A stretch of DNA of 64,000 nucleotides, from positions 1,984,001 through 2,048,000 of the forward strand of contig NZ_JPNB01000001.1 in NCBI RefSeq assembly GCF_000732725.1. Reading direction: 5' to 3'. Positions 8,356-18,830 of the stretch are shown here, piece after piece. The notes beneath the pieces are model-generated. The model saw only the letters and a list, made by a program, of their open reading frames with translations. It had not been told where the DNA came from and made no database searches. The number at the start of each line of letters is the position of its first letter. Position 1 is the stretch's first letter. The stretch comes from Kineothrix alysoides (GTDB taxonomy: Bacteria > Bacillota > Clostridia > Lachnospirales > Lachnospiraceae). Both the position numbers and the translations under genes were made by a program.

Positions 8356-8386
8356 ACTTTACACCTTGCCCTAAGGGCAAAGTCAA
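8356..8386 (-). promoter_or_regulatory. MerR-type promoter with 19-bp spacer and operator dyad
   Basis: On the - strand the -35 is TTGACT (8381-8386) and the -10 is TAAAGT (8356-8361), separated by 19 bp instead of 17. The spacer holds the perfect inverted repeat TTGCCCT-A-AGGGCAA (8366-8380). This is the classic geometry of MerR-activated promoters, where the protein distorts the DNA to realign the hexamers. Confidence 0.85.
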
Positions 8387-8715
8387 TGTGATAAAATCTG
8401 CATGATACATAATGAAAGTAACATGATATAAAAATATAGTCAAAAAATGTTATTACATATAATCAAAAAGCGAAAATGTTGTAAATCAACGTCTCGGCAT
8501 CTATGGGTAACGAGAGGAGGCTTCGAATTCTATCTCCTCACAAAATACTGATAGAAAGGCATTTTCCAGCACATGAAAATAAATCATTGCATGAGTGGGT
8601 AAAAGAAAAACGATAGGTATATGTAATAATATCTATCATAGTTATCAATATCCTACATAACTTGGTACGACCAGCTCATATAATAATATTATCTAATCTC
8701 TCAAGGAGTGACAAT
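8387..8715. other. intergenic region between merR and the cupin gene
   Basis: No gene was recognised. A short hairpin GAGGAG/CTCCTC (8514-8539) with TTCGAA in its loop superficially resembles a tRNA T-arm but has no matching body. The cupin promoter must lie here but was not identified. Confidence 0.4.
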
Positions 8716-9162
8716 ATGGATATATATACCGACGGTTTCCCCGGCAACTCAAACAATATCAATCAGGGGGCTATTCCATTTGTAACAAATCTAAGACAGG
8801 ATGTCTTAACCAATACCAACTTTTTTACTGCCCGATGGACTGGTCTATATATGCAGCTGGGGCTTATGACGATTCCGGCCAATGGAGAAGCCGGATTAGA
8901 TATGCTTATAAATTCAGATCAGTTTTATTACATTGAACAGGGTACTGCCTTGGTTATTATGGGCATGAGCCAAGAATACCTCAATTTTCAGACGCAAGCA
9001 TATAAAGGATTTTCTATTTTTGTTCCGTCTGGAACCTGGCACAATATCCTTAATATCGGAAATATTAATTTAAAAATGTTTCTAACCATTGCACCTCCCT
9101 TTCTTCCATACAATACTAATTTTGAAAAAACCGAAGATTGGATACCTGCAAAATATTATTAA
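8716..9162 (+). CDS. small cupin-domain protein
   Basis: The 148-residue protein forms a single cupin barrel. Cupin motif 1 region is SDQFYYIEQGTALVIM and motif 2 is FSIFVPSGTWHNILNIGN (G-x(5)PxG-x2-H-x3-N). Histidines of motif 1 are largely replaced by Phe/Tyr, so metal binding may be weak or absent. The ATG at 8716 follows AAGGAGTGACAAT and is preferred over an upstream ATG at 8662. Many such proteins are annotated as mannose-6-phosphate-isomerase-like, but there is no evidence for that activity here. It is monocistronic, with its own terminator. Confidence 0.75.
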   Translation: MDIYTDGFPGNSNNINQGAIPFVTNLRQDVLTNTNFFTARWTGLYMQLGLMTIPANGEAGLDMLINSDQFYYIEQGTALVIMGMSQEYLNFQTQAYKGFSIFVPSGTWHNILNIGNINLKMFLTIAPPFLPYNTNFEKTEDWIPAKYY

Positions 9163-9275
9163 TGCATTTTATTGTTTACTGTGAAATCATATGAACACTT
9201 TCAGTTGGTGGGGTAAAAGAAAAGCATCCATTCGAAGAAGGGCATCTTCCATACATAAAAGGGGTTACTACAAAT

Positions 9276-9311
9276 AAAAAACCAACAATCGTAATTGATG
9301 GTTGGTTTTTT
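9276..9311. terminator. bidirectional Rho-independent terminator
   Basis: AAAAAACCAAC (9276-9286) pairs with GTTGGTTTTTT (9301-9311) with further pairing inside. Flanking A and T tracts allow termination in both directions, after the cupin (+) and for leftward transcripts. Confidence 0.8.
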
Positions 9312-9333
9312 AGATACATTCATGGCTATTCCA

Positions 9334-9561
9334 CTAACTTAAGTAATCTTTGCCAGTTACCGCAACTAAATCATTTTCTATTTGTACATAAACATTTTCA
9401 CAAGTTCATTGGACCCCATTCCAGCTTCCGGCATCTTCTGAATAAAATGTAAACCAAACTTGTGTTTAATCATCGTCTGATGTTTTTGTATCTGCAAGTT
9501 AAGAATAAGCACACTTCCAGGAGCAACAAAACGCTGCTTATCATGAATCTCTTTTTATTAT
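9334..9561 (-). pseudogene. decaying coding remnant with one frameshift, family unknown
   Basis: On the - strand one frame reads HDKQRFVAPGSVLILNLQIQ and continues through FGLHFIQKMPEAGMGSNELV. The next frame then carries ENVYVQIENDLVAVTGKDYLS and a stop at 9334. The two halves join as one protein-like sequence if a single frameshift near 9415 is assumed. No start codon with a ribosome binding site remains. The identity was not recognised; the call rests only on the protein-like composition across the shift. Confidence 0.35.
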
Positions 9562-9572
9562 GACTACCTTAT

Positions 9573-10007
9573 TTATAAAAATTGATACATATCTTCAGCA
9601 AGCTTTTTCTCAAGTCCAATGAGTCGTTTTGTAATATTTTTAGATTTTTCATCAGCCGCTTTATACTGGTTTAGATATTTATTGAGCGATTTTACTCCCA
9701 TATTACAACCATCTGTTATCAAATCAGCAATTGTTTGATCGGAGTCATTCATAACCAATTTAACATTTGTTTTTATCCACGACATACTTTTAGCTATCGG
9801 GCTCGGTTCTTTACCATCGTCGTGAAATTCATTTAAAAGGGAGTCAATTTCCGCTTCTAATTTATCATGATTGCTTTTGCAGTCAATCAGATATGCTTTC
9901 AAATTATTATCAGAAACATATTCCAACACCTCATCAATTGACTCAACTCCCATTTTAATCCCTGCATTGCACTCACGCAATAATTTTATGGTATCTGGTT
10001 CTATCAT
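9573..10007 (-). CDS. ferritin-like four-helix protein (DUF2383/DUF3231-like), conserved in Lachnospiraceae
   Basis: The 144-residue all-helical protein contains CNAGIKMGVESIDEVLEYV, HDKLEAEIDSLL and the second-half GCNMGVKSLNKYLNQYKAAD, a pattern typical of small ferritin-like bundle proteins common in gut clostridia. The ATG at 10007 is preferred over a TTG at 10019 that abuts AAGGAG. A 21-bp inverted repeat, TTATTTT-N7-AAAATAA (10024-10044), sits between any promoter and the ribosome site and could be an operator. The function is unproven; related bundles are linked to stress responses. Confidence 0.65.
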   Translation of the reverse strand: MIEPDTIKLLRECNAGIKMGVESIDEVLEYVSDNNLKAYLIDCKSNHDKLEAEIDSLLNEFHDDGKEPSPIAKSMSWIKTNVKLVMNDSDQTIADLITDGCNMGVKSLNKYLNQYKAADEKSKNITKRLIGLEKKLAEDMYQFL

Positions 10008-10044
10008 AATATCATCCAACTCCTTATTTTATAGTTTAAAATAA

Positions 10045-10350
10045 GTATGTCTTTTTTTATCACTAATATCCAAACTTTAACTTAAAATATTGTAAATTAA
10101 TACATTATACTTTCTCTCTTTTTCGGAAGAAAACCGAAATTGATTTTTATAAACCATTATATATATTCTCCGCGTTTTTTCAATAATACTCCATAAATCT
10201 AATGGTTTAATCCGTATATATCCTTAATTTTCATCATATTTTATGGGCGGACACTCATTCTGCCTTATCATATTTTATTTTTCTCTTCATTCGTATAAAT
10301 ATTTCCTATGATTAAGGTAGAATAAGTTGCACAAAATGAACAGAAGATAA
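10045..10350. other. A+T-rich intergenic region, nothing recognised
   Basis: No open frame with a start signal, no repeat and no structured RNA was recognised here. Confidence 0.4.
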
Positions 10351-10395
10351 AAAGAGTGTAAAACACTTAATAATTCAATAGGTTTTACACTCTTT
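10347..10395 (-). terminator. Rho-independent terminator of the coiled-coil gene
   Basis: AAAGAGTGTAAAAC (10351-10364) is perfectly complementary to GTTTTACACTCTTT (10382-10395), a 14-bp stem. On the - strand it is followed by a short T-rich tail (TTTATC). It lies 21 bp after the stop of the 10416 gene. Confidence 0.75.
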
Positions 10396-10415
10396 GTTTT
10401 TATGTATTTATATGA

Positions 10416-10658
10416 TTATGCGATTCTTTTTTCTAAATCTTCGATACGCTTTTCCAGTTGGTCGATTTTCTTAATAAGGATAGACACTGATTCTCTTTCA
10501 AGTTTGCAAGCATTGACTTCATGTTGCATACTTTCGAGTGTATTTTCGATGCGGTCAAAACGTTTTTCGATTTGATCTAAGCGATTATCCATGCGACTTT
10601 CCAAACGCCCAATCTCGTTAATGATAGCGTTTAGCATTTCATTCATTTCTTTGTCCAT
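10416..10658 (-). CDS. small coiled-coil protein
   Basis: The 80-residue protein is almost entirely heptad-repeat helix (NEIGRLESRMDNRLDQIEKR, then FDRIENTLESMQHEV, KKIDQLEKRIEDLEKRI). It should form a parallel coiled-coil dimer or trimer; it has no membrane segment or enzyme motif. The frame extends to 10718, but that would put the start upstream of the -10 box. The ATG at 10658, nine bases after AAGGGGG, fits the promoter. A similar architecture is common in small Lachnospiraceae and mobile-element proteins of unknown role. Confidence 0.65.
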   Translation of the reverse strand: MDKEMNEMLNAIINEIGRLESRMDNRLDQIEKRFDRIENTLESMQHEVNACKLERESVSILIKKIDQLEKRIEDLEKRIA

Positions 10659-10684
10659 GCGTGTCATACCCCCTTGTATGTGTG

Positions 10685-10713
10685 AGTATAGCATATCTGG
10701 AGTGTAAAGTCTA
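10685..10713 (-). promoter_or_regulatory. sigma-A-type promoter for the coiled-coil gene
   Basis: On the - strand -35 TAGACT (10708-10713) and -10 TATACT (10685-10690) are separated by exactly 17 bp, placing the transcript start just before the ribosome binding site of the 10658 start. Confidence 0.6.
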
Positions 10714-10824
10714 TTCAATTATCGAGATTCTTTATGGTGAAAGTTAGTGGTAATTTGATGATTAATGCCTATATGGGAATTGCCCCCGCTCTTATAAATG
10801 TAAGCAACGCTGACCGTTTAGACC

Positions 10825-11013
10825 GATTGTTAGTTTGTGATTCTATTGCTTCTGTAACTTCGTTGGGGCTTAATCCCGACGTATTAATGAGTTCGCTTAC
10901 AGATCAGTCTTTTAGTTTCTTTTCGTTAAATAGGTCATCTAGCTCTTTCTGTTCAGATTTAATTCTGGTTTGTAACGCAGTTCAATAGATTTTTTAGGTT
11001 TTCTTCCTGCCAT
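10825..11013 (-). pseudogene. decayed small gene with an intact ribosome binding site
   Basis: A strong site GGAGGTAAAAT precedes ATG 11013, which opens MAGRKPKKSIELRY and stops after 24 codons. In a neighbouring frame the sequence continues protein-like as RIKSEQKELDDLFNEKKLKD, then after a stop and shift SVSELINTSGLSPNEVTEAI. Together this resembles the small basic/coiled-coil proteins that begin MA-R-K and end in a KELDxLxxEKKLK-xLSELI-SGLSxxEV module. At least two disruptions separate the parts. The opposite-strand frame in the same place (10734-10988) has no ribosome site and is rejected. Confidence 0.5.
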
Positions 11014-11082
11014 ATTTTACCTCCGATATCATATAATTATAAAGTATATGGACAAGATTTCTTAATTATTAATTTAATATAA

Positions 11083-11232
11083 TTATTGTTCGTTTTTATA
11101 TTCAATTTCAATTACGTCGCCTTCTTGAATGTCTTCTGCTAACCAACGACGCGCGATATCATAAAAATAATCACTGCCATCTACTTCACAAGTCACTACT
11201 CTGTTTTCTATTTTAATTATCTTTAATTTCAT
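11083..11232 (-). CDS. 49-residue protein, DUF3006/DUF1292-like
   Basis: A short gene reads MKLKIIKIENRVVTCEVDGS, then DYFYDIARRWLAEDIQEGDV, then IEIEYKNEQ and stop. AAAGGAAG lies six bases before the ATG. The layout (beta strands, then IARRW, then QEGDVIEIEY) is that of small beta-barrel proteins of the DUF3006 kind, which often sit next to hydrolases. The good ribosome site and strand-helix pattern support a real gene although it is only 150 bp. Confidence 0.6.
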   Translation of the reverse strand: MKLKIIKIENRVVTCEVDGSDYFYDIARRWLAEDIQEGDVIEIEYKNEQ

Positions 11233-11371
11233 TAAACTTCCTTTGTAATTAATAATGCGTTAAATTCGATCCAGACTGTCTTTGCATTTTGACCCCAATT
11301 CTGTCCCCATATAATTCACAATGTATTAGTCTATGAACGGTCTGAAATGGTTGTTTTTATATTTGGAAAAT

Positions 11372-11410
11372 AAAAAGAAATGCCAAAAACATCGTGTTTT
11401 CTAGCATTTC
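11372..11410 (-). terminator. Rho-independent terminator of the tRNA pair
   Basis: On the - strand GAAATGCTAGAAAAC (11396-11410) pairs, with one bulge, with GTTTTTGGCATTTC (11377-11390), followed by TTTTTATTTT. It starts 7 bp after tRNA-Met. Confidence 0.85.
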
Positions 11411-11416
11411 CAAGAG

Positions 11417-11490
11417 TAGCGAGAGGGGGATTCGAACCCTCGACACTACGGGTATGAACCGTATGCTCTAGCCAACTGAGCTATCTCGCC
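11417..11490 (-). tRNA. tRNA-Met (CAU), elongator type
   Basis: A complete 74-nt cloverleaf can be folded. The acceptor is GGCGAGA/TCTCGCT with a G-U first pair, so it is not the unpaired C1-A72 of initiator tRNA. The D-stem is GCTC/GAGC, the anticodon stem TACGG/CCGTA with loop TTCATAC, and the T-loop TTCGAAT. The T-stem GAGGG/CCCCC contains one A-C mismatch. CCA is not encoded. A CAU tRNA read as Ile after lysidine modification is less likely given similarity to clostridial elongator Met tRNA. It is co-transcribed with tRNA-Val 8 bp upstream. Confidence 0.92.
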
Positions 11491-11498
11491 ATATAATA

Positions 11499-11571
11499 TG
11501 GGACCTATAGGGCTCGAACCTATGACCCTCTGCTTGTAAGGCAGATGCTCTCCCAGCTGAGCTAAGATCCC
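11499..11571 (-). tRNA. tRNA-Val (UAC)
   Basis: A complete 73-nt cloverleaf can be folded: acceptor GGGATCT/AGGTCCC, D-stem GCTC/GAGC, anticodon stem TCTGC/GCAGA with loop CTTACAA (anticodon TAC), T-stem ATAGG/CCTAT with loop TTCGAGC, discriminator A. CCA is not encoded. It is the first gene of the two-tRNA operon behind a near-consensus promoter. Confidence 0.95.
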
Positions 11572-11607
11572 ACATTTGTTAGGTTGCTTTCCGCAACCCG
11601 CTTTGCT

Positions 11608-11637
11608 AGTATACAATTTTATTCCCCTGCTTGTCAA
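11608..11637 (-). promoter_or_regulatory. near-consensus promoter of the tRNA-Val/tRNA-Met operon
   Basis: On the - strand -35 TTGACA (11632-11637) and -10 TATACT (11608-11613) are 18 bp apart. The short leader before tRNA-Val holds a GGTTGC/GCAACC hairpin. Confidence 0.85.
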
Positions 11638-11721
11638 GGGATTTTCTGAAACTTTTCAGCAAAATTTTAACTTTTTTCAGCAATCTGATTTTTCCTGACA
11701 ATTCCTATACCGGAGGATATA

Positions 11722-13488
11722 TCACATTCTCTCCGGTGCTTGGAAACCGAGCACATCGATACATGTTCCCAGTACATCACGCGTCAATACGAGAAGCGCT
11801 ATAAAGCCTTCTTTCTTGGAAGGATCCTCTTCCGTCAATATCTTCGTCTCATGATAAAAATGGTTAAGCGCATTCGCCAAATCATAAATATAGGCACACA
11901 CCTTATGGGGCGCAATTTCTTCATAGGCGCTTTCCATCATGGCGTTGAAACCTACAAGCTGAAGCATCAGATTCTTTTCCGACTCTCCGGTGGGCTCCTG
12001 AAGAACTACCTCCACCAACGAGCCTCCCATTTCCTTATATTTGGTCAAAATGGACTTAATGCGCACGATTGTATACAAAATATACGGACCCGTATCCCCT
12101 TCAAAAGAAGTAAATCTGTCCATATCGAAAATATAATCCTTCGACGCCTGATTGGATAAATCGCCGTATTTTATCGCAGACAGAGCCACTACACGAGCAG
12201 TTTCCCTTGCCTCTTTTTCCGGTACCAAACGGTTCTCCGTGATTTTACCATACATCTCTTCATTGATTTCGGAAAGCAGCGATTCTAAGCGCATCACGCC
12301 GCCCTCTCTCGTCTTGAATGGCTTACCGTCCTTGCCGTTCATCGTACCGAATCCAAGAAAATACAGCTTTGTCTCCGGTTGTACCAGCTTTGTTTTCCTC
12401 GCGCAGCGGAATACCTGCTCGAAATATAAATCCTGACGCTTATCCACAACATAAATAATTTCATCCGGGTGTATCCGGTTCATACGCTCCATAATTGTCG
12501 CCAGATCCGTAGTATTATAAAGGGATGCGCCGTCGGATTTTAAAATCATGCAGGGCGGAATCTCTTTCGTATCCGATTCTTCCTTAACATCTACCACCAG
12601 AGCACCATCGCTTATATATGCGTATCCCATTTCCTTCATATCCTCTACCATATGGGGAATCAAATCATGAACGTCGGATTCGCCCTTCCAAAGATCGAAT
12701 TCCACGTTCAGATTGCGGTAATTTTTCTTCAAGTCGGCTACCGAAACGTTAATAATATGTTTCCAAAGAGCACGATACCCTCTCACTCCACTCTGAAGCT
12801 TGAATGTAGCGTCCATGGCCTTCGCCTTGTAAGAAGCGTCTTCCTTAGACTTGCCGCTGGCCGTAGGGTAGATTTCCTCCAGCTGCGAAATGGTAAAAGG
12901 CGCCTCCTTAGGATATTCTCCGTTGAAAGCTTCATCGAAATATACAAGCTCCGGGTAACGCTCCTGAAGCTCTGTAATAATCAATCCCATTTGCAGGCCC
13001 CAGTCACCCAGATGAATATCTCCGATTACCTCGTGTCCCGCATATCGCGCGATACGCTTTATACTCTCGCCGATGATGGCTGAACGCAGATGGCCTACGT
13101 GCAAAGGCTTCGCTATATTCGGGCCGCCATAATCGATTACAATTTTCTTAGGGCTCTTTGGCATGTCCAATCCAAATTTAGAGGAATGTGCCATCTGGTT
13201 CAAATAATCCTTCAAAAATTCCGGCTTCAGTTTCAAATTCAAAAATCCGGGATTTACTGCAATCACTTCTTCAAATATCTTGCTGTCGTTTAACTTCTGC
13301 GCCACTTCCTGCGCTATGATAATCGGCACCTTTTTATACTGCTTCGCGCCTGCCATCGCTCCGTTACATTGATACTCACACAAATCGGGACGATTTGACA
13401 ATGTGACCTTCCCCAGTTCTTCCGCATATCCTGCCGATAAAAAAGCACGCTTCATCTCATCTGATATTACATCAAGAATTTTATTCAT
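11722..13488 (-). CDS. argS: arginyl-tRNA synthetase
   Basis: The 588-residue class I synthetase charges tRNA-Arg. The HIGH motif is present as KPLHVGHLRSAIIG (HVGH at 130-133). The KMSKS position is the degenerate GKPFKTREGGV, typical of bacterial ArgRS. The C-terminal anticodon-binding helices include TSFEGDTGPYILYTIVRIKS, and the protein ends LGFQAPERM. The length matches the family. No T-box or other leader is seen in the 60-bp gap to queH upstream, so both may be one transcript. The tRNA-Val/Met operon lies downstream with its own promoter. Confidence 0.97.
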   Translation of the reverse strand: MNKILDVISDEMKRAFLSAGYAEELGKVTLSNRPDLCEYQCNGAMAGAKQYKKVPIIIAQEVAQKLNDSKIFEEVIAVNPGFLNLKLKPEFLKDYLNQMAHSSKFGLDMPKSPKKIVIDYGGPNIAKPLHVGHLRSAIIGESIKRIARYAGHEVIGDIHLGDWGLQMGLIITELQERYPELVYFDEAFNGEYPKEAPFTISQLEEIYPTASGKSKEDASYKAKAMDATFKLQSGVRGYRALWKHIINVSVADLKKNYRNLNVEFDLWKGESDVHDLIPHMVEDMKEMGYAYISDGALVVDVKEESDTKEIPPCMILKSDGASLYNTTDLATIMERMNRIHPDEIIYVVDKRQDLYFEQVFRCARKTKLVQPETKLYFLGFGTMNGKDGKPFKTREGGVMRLESLLSEINEEMYGKITENRLVPEKEARETARVVALSAIKYGDLSNQASKDYIFDMDRFTSFEGDTGPYILYTIVRIKSILTKYKEMGGSLVEVVLQEPTGESEKNLMLQLVGFNAMMESAYEEIAPHKVCAYIYDLANALNHFYHETKILTEEDPSKKEGFIALLVLTRDVLGTCIDVLGFQAPERM

Positions 13489-13548
13489 TACATTTCTTCC
13501 TTCCTTAACCGGGTGAAGCCACCCCTCATCTCACATCTATATATACTA

Positions 13549-14232
13549 TCATCTCGTTCTTATTTTCGCAATGCCAATTTGCTCCGCTTTCGAGTAAACA
13601 CAGCCGCAATAGTCTTGTCTATACAGCCCAAACTGTCCGGACAGCTCAACCGACCTCTTGTACCCGTTTTTCTTTTTAAAATCCGAGGGCAAAAAAGCAA
13701 CACCGAATTCTTTTCCCATAAGCCCACCGATTTCATTTAGCTTTTCTGCATTCTTCATCGGACTTATCGTAAGCGTTGTGGTGAAATAATCAAAGCCTTT
13801 CTCCGCAGCAAGCCGTGCGGTTTTTCGAAGCCTCAGCTCATAGCACAAAAGACATCTCTCTCCGCCCTCCGGACAGCGCTCCAGGCCCTTGGCGATATGA
13901 TAAAAGCTCTCCGGCTCATAATCGCCCTCTATTACCTCAATTTTATGTGCGCGTAGGGTGGAATACATATTTTCGAATACTCCCTCCTCTACCTGCCTGT
14001 TATAATCTGCGATTAAGCGCTTCTGCTCCTCAGCTCTTTTCCGATATTCTGGATCTTCTGTAATGTTGGGATTATAGTAAAAAACTGTGACATCGAAATA
14101 TTCGCGCAAATATTCCATTACATAACTGCTGCATGGCGCGCAGCAGCTATGGAGGAGAAGCGTCTTTCGCTGTTCGCTTTCTTTTAATTGTGCTTCTATT
14201 ATTTTATCTAATTCTTTTGCATAATTTATCAT
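13549..14232 (-). CDS. queH: epoxyqueuosine reductase QueH
   Basis: The 227-residue protein belongs to the DUF208/QueH family, which catalyses the last step of queuosine synthesis on tRNA without cobalamin. Seen are the N-terminal LLLHSCCAPCSSYVMEYL (Cys30, Cys31, Cys34), YNPNITEDPEYRKR, the second Cys pair in ERCLLCYELRLRKTA, FTTTLTISPMKN and the C-terminal DYCGCVYS. The cysteine set fits the iron-sulfur and second metal site of QueH. Length is usual for the family. It is sandwiched between carAB and argS on the same strand. Confidence 0.93.
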   Translation of the reverse strand: MINYAKELDKIIEAQLKESEQRKTLLLHSCCAPCSSYVMEYLREYFDVTVFYYNPNITEDPEYRKRAEEQKRLIADYNRQVEEGVFENMYSTLRAHKIEVIEGDYEPESFYHIAKGLERCPEGGERCLLCYELRLRKTARLAAEKGFDYFTTTLTISPMKNAEKLNEIGGLMGKEFGVAFLPSDFKKKNGYKRSVELSGQFGLYRQDYCGCVYSKAEQIGIAKIRTR

Positions 14233-14280
14233 ATTATTTTATTCTCCTTCCAAAGACTGTTGGAAGAATATAACCTGCTC

Positions 14281-14331
14281 AAAAAAGGCTACCGCAAAAC
14301 AACGGCATCATTCCCCATTATTTTGCAGCAG
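14281..14331 (-). terminator. probable terminator after carB
   Basis: On the - strand an imperfect stem (GCTGCAAAA against TTTTGCGGTAGC, 14287-14331) is followed by six T residues (14281-14286). The pairing is interrupted, so strength is uncertain. Confidence 0.5.
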
Positions 14332-14340
14332 TCCCCCTAT

Positions 14341-17533
<3,193 letters not shown>

Positions 17534-17541
<8 letters not shown>

Positions 17542-18754
17542 CTTCTTTCCTCGCTTTCATCATATCAATAAACCTGTCAAACAAATACCCGGAATCCTGA
17601 GGACCCGGACATGCTTCCGGATGAAACTGTACGGTGAAAATATTCTTGCCGGTATAGGAAAGGCCTTCGTTCGTTCCATCGTTCACATTAATAAATGCCG
17701 GCGTGGCAATCTTAGGGTCGAGTTTATCCATATCTACCACATAACCATGGTTCTGTGAAGAAATATAGACTCTGCCGGTCTGCAAGTCTTTTACCGGATG
17801 ATTTCCGCCCCGATGGCCGTATTTCATTTTAAAAGTATCTGCCCCCGTCGCAAGCGCCATGAGCTGATGTCCTAAACAAATTGCAAAAATGGGAATGTTC
17901 GTTTGATATAGCTTATTAATTTCTTCTATGATAGAGGTGCATTCCTTCGGATCGCCGGGTCCATTGCTCAACATGATGCCGTCCGGCGCAGCCGCAAGGA
18001 TTTCTTCCGACGTTGTAAGTGCAGGATATACGGTAACATCACAGCCTCTCTTCGCGAGAGCATCGGCTATATTATCCTTTGCTCCGAGGTCTAACAGCGC
18101 AACTTTTTTGCCGGCGCCGTTTAAGGCTTTTACCATACTTGGTTTCTTTTCATGGGTTCCTTTTTCGTACGCTTCCATATCGAATCTGGCGCTTCCGGAA
18201 ACTGCGCCATTTTCCTCCAAAGAGACGGAACCCCTTATTTCATATTTATGTTCACAGGTTACCTTTTCCACCACTTTCTCTGCGGTGTACTCCTTTAATC
18301 TGGGTATGATTTCATTCAAATCATAATCTTCCCTCGTCGTAATCATTCCGTTCATCGTGCCCTTTTCCCGTAAAAGCTTCGTAAGGGCCCTAGTATCGAT
18401 TCCTGCGATTCCCGGCACTCCATATTCCTCCAGAAATTCCTGAATCGTCATATCCGAGCGGAAATTGCTGGAAATCCTTGACAATTCCCGTACAATAAAT
18501 CCATCGGGCCACGGTTTCTTAGATTCCATATCGTCTCTGCATACTCCATAGTTACCGATAAGCGGATAGGTCATGCACACGGCTTGTCCCGCGTAGGAAG
18601 GATCCGTCAGTACTTCCGGATAGCCTGCCATGGACGTATTGAAAACTATTTCACTGATGATTTCTTTTTTGGCACCGATATGAGTTCCCTCAAAAACTGT
18701 GCCGTCCTCCAAAATTAAAAATGACTTTATTGGAAATACGTTCATTTTTTTCAC
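17534..18754 (-). CDS. carA: carbamoyl phosphate synthase small (glutaminase) subunit
   Basis: The 406-residue protein hydrolyses glutamine to supply ammonia to CarB. The N-terminal CarA-specific domain (FLILEDGTVFEGTHIGA, TSMAGYPEVLTDPSYAGQ) is followed by a class I amidotransferase domain with nucleophile Cys in FAICLGHQL and catalytic His/Glu in VQFHPEACPGP. The start is probably GTG at 18754, seven bases after AGAGAGG. The length is 30-40 residues above the minimal family because of an acidic insert around GSVSLEENGAVSGSARFD. It has its own near-consensus promoter and no leader long enough for PyrR attenuation. Confidence 0.97.
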
Positions 18755-18791
18755 CCGTCGTCCTCTCTCTAAATTTTATCCAAATTATCTT

Positions 18792-18820
18792 ATTTTAGCA
18801 CAACATCTTGTATGTTTCAA
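18792..18820 (-). promoter_or_regulatory. promoter of carAB
   Basis: On the - strand -35 TTGAAA (18815-18820) and -10 TAAAAT (18792-18797) are 17 bp apart, immediately after the stop of the upstream gene. Transcription should begin about 30 nt before the carA start. Confidence 0.75.
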
Positions 18821-18830
18821 CTATATTATT

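Noticed and set aside
8514-8539. hairpin with TTCGAA loop resembling a tRNA T-arm
   Set aside because: The arms do not make a T-stem of proper length and no anticodon or D arm precedes it.
10734-10988. 84-codon + strand frame
   Set aside because: It has no ribosome binding site and lies opposite a decayed - strand gene whose fragments look more protein-like.
13489-13548. T-box leader for argS
   Set aside because: The 60-bp gap is far too short for a T-box and contains no T-box core sequence.
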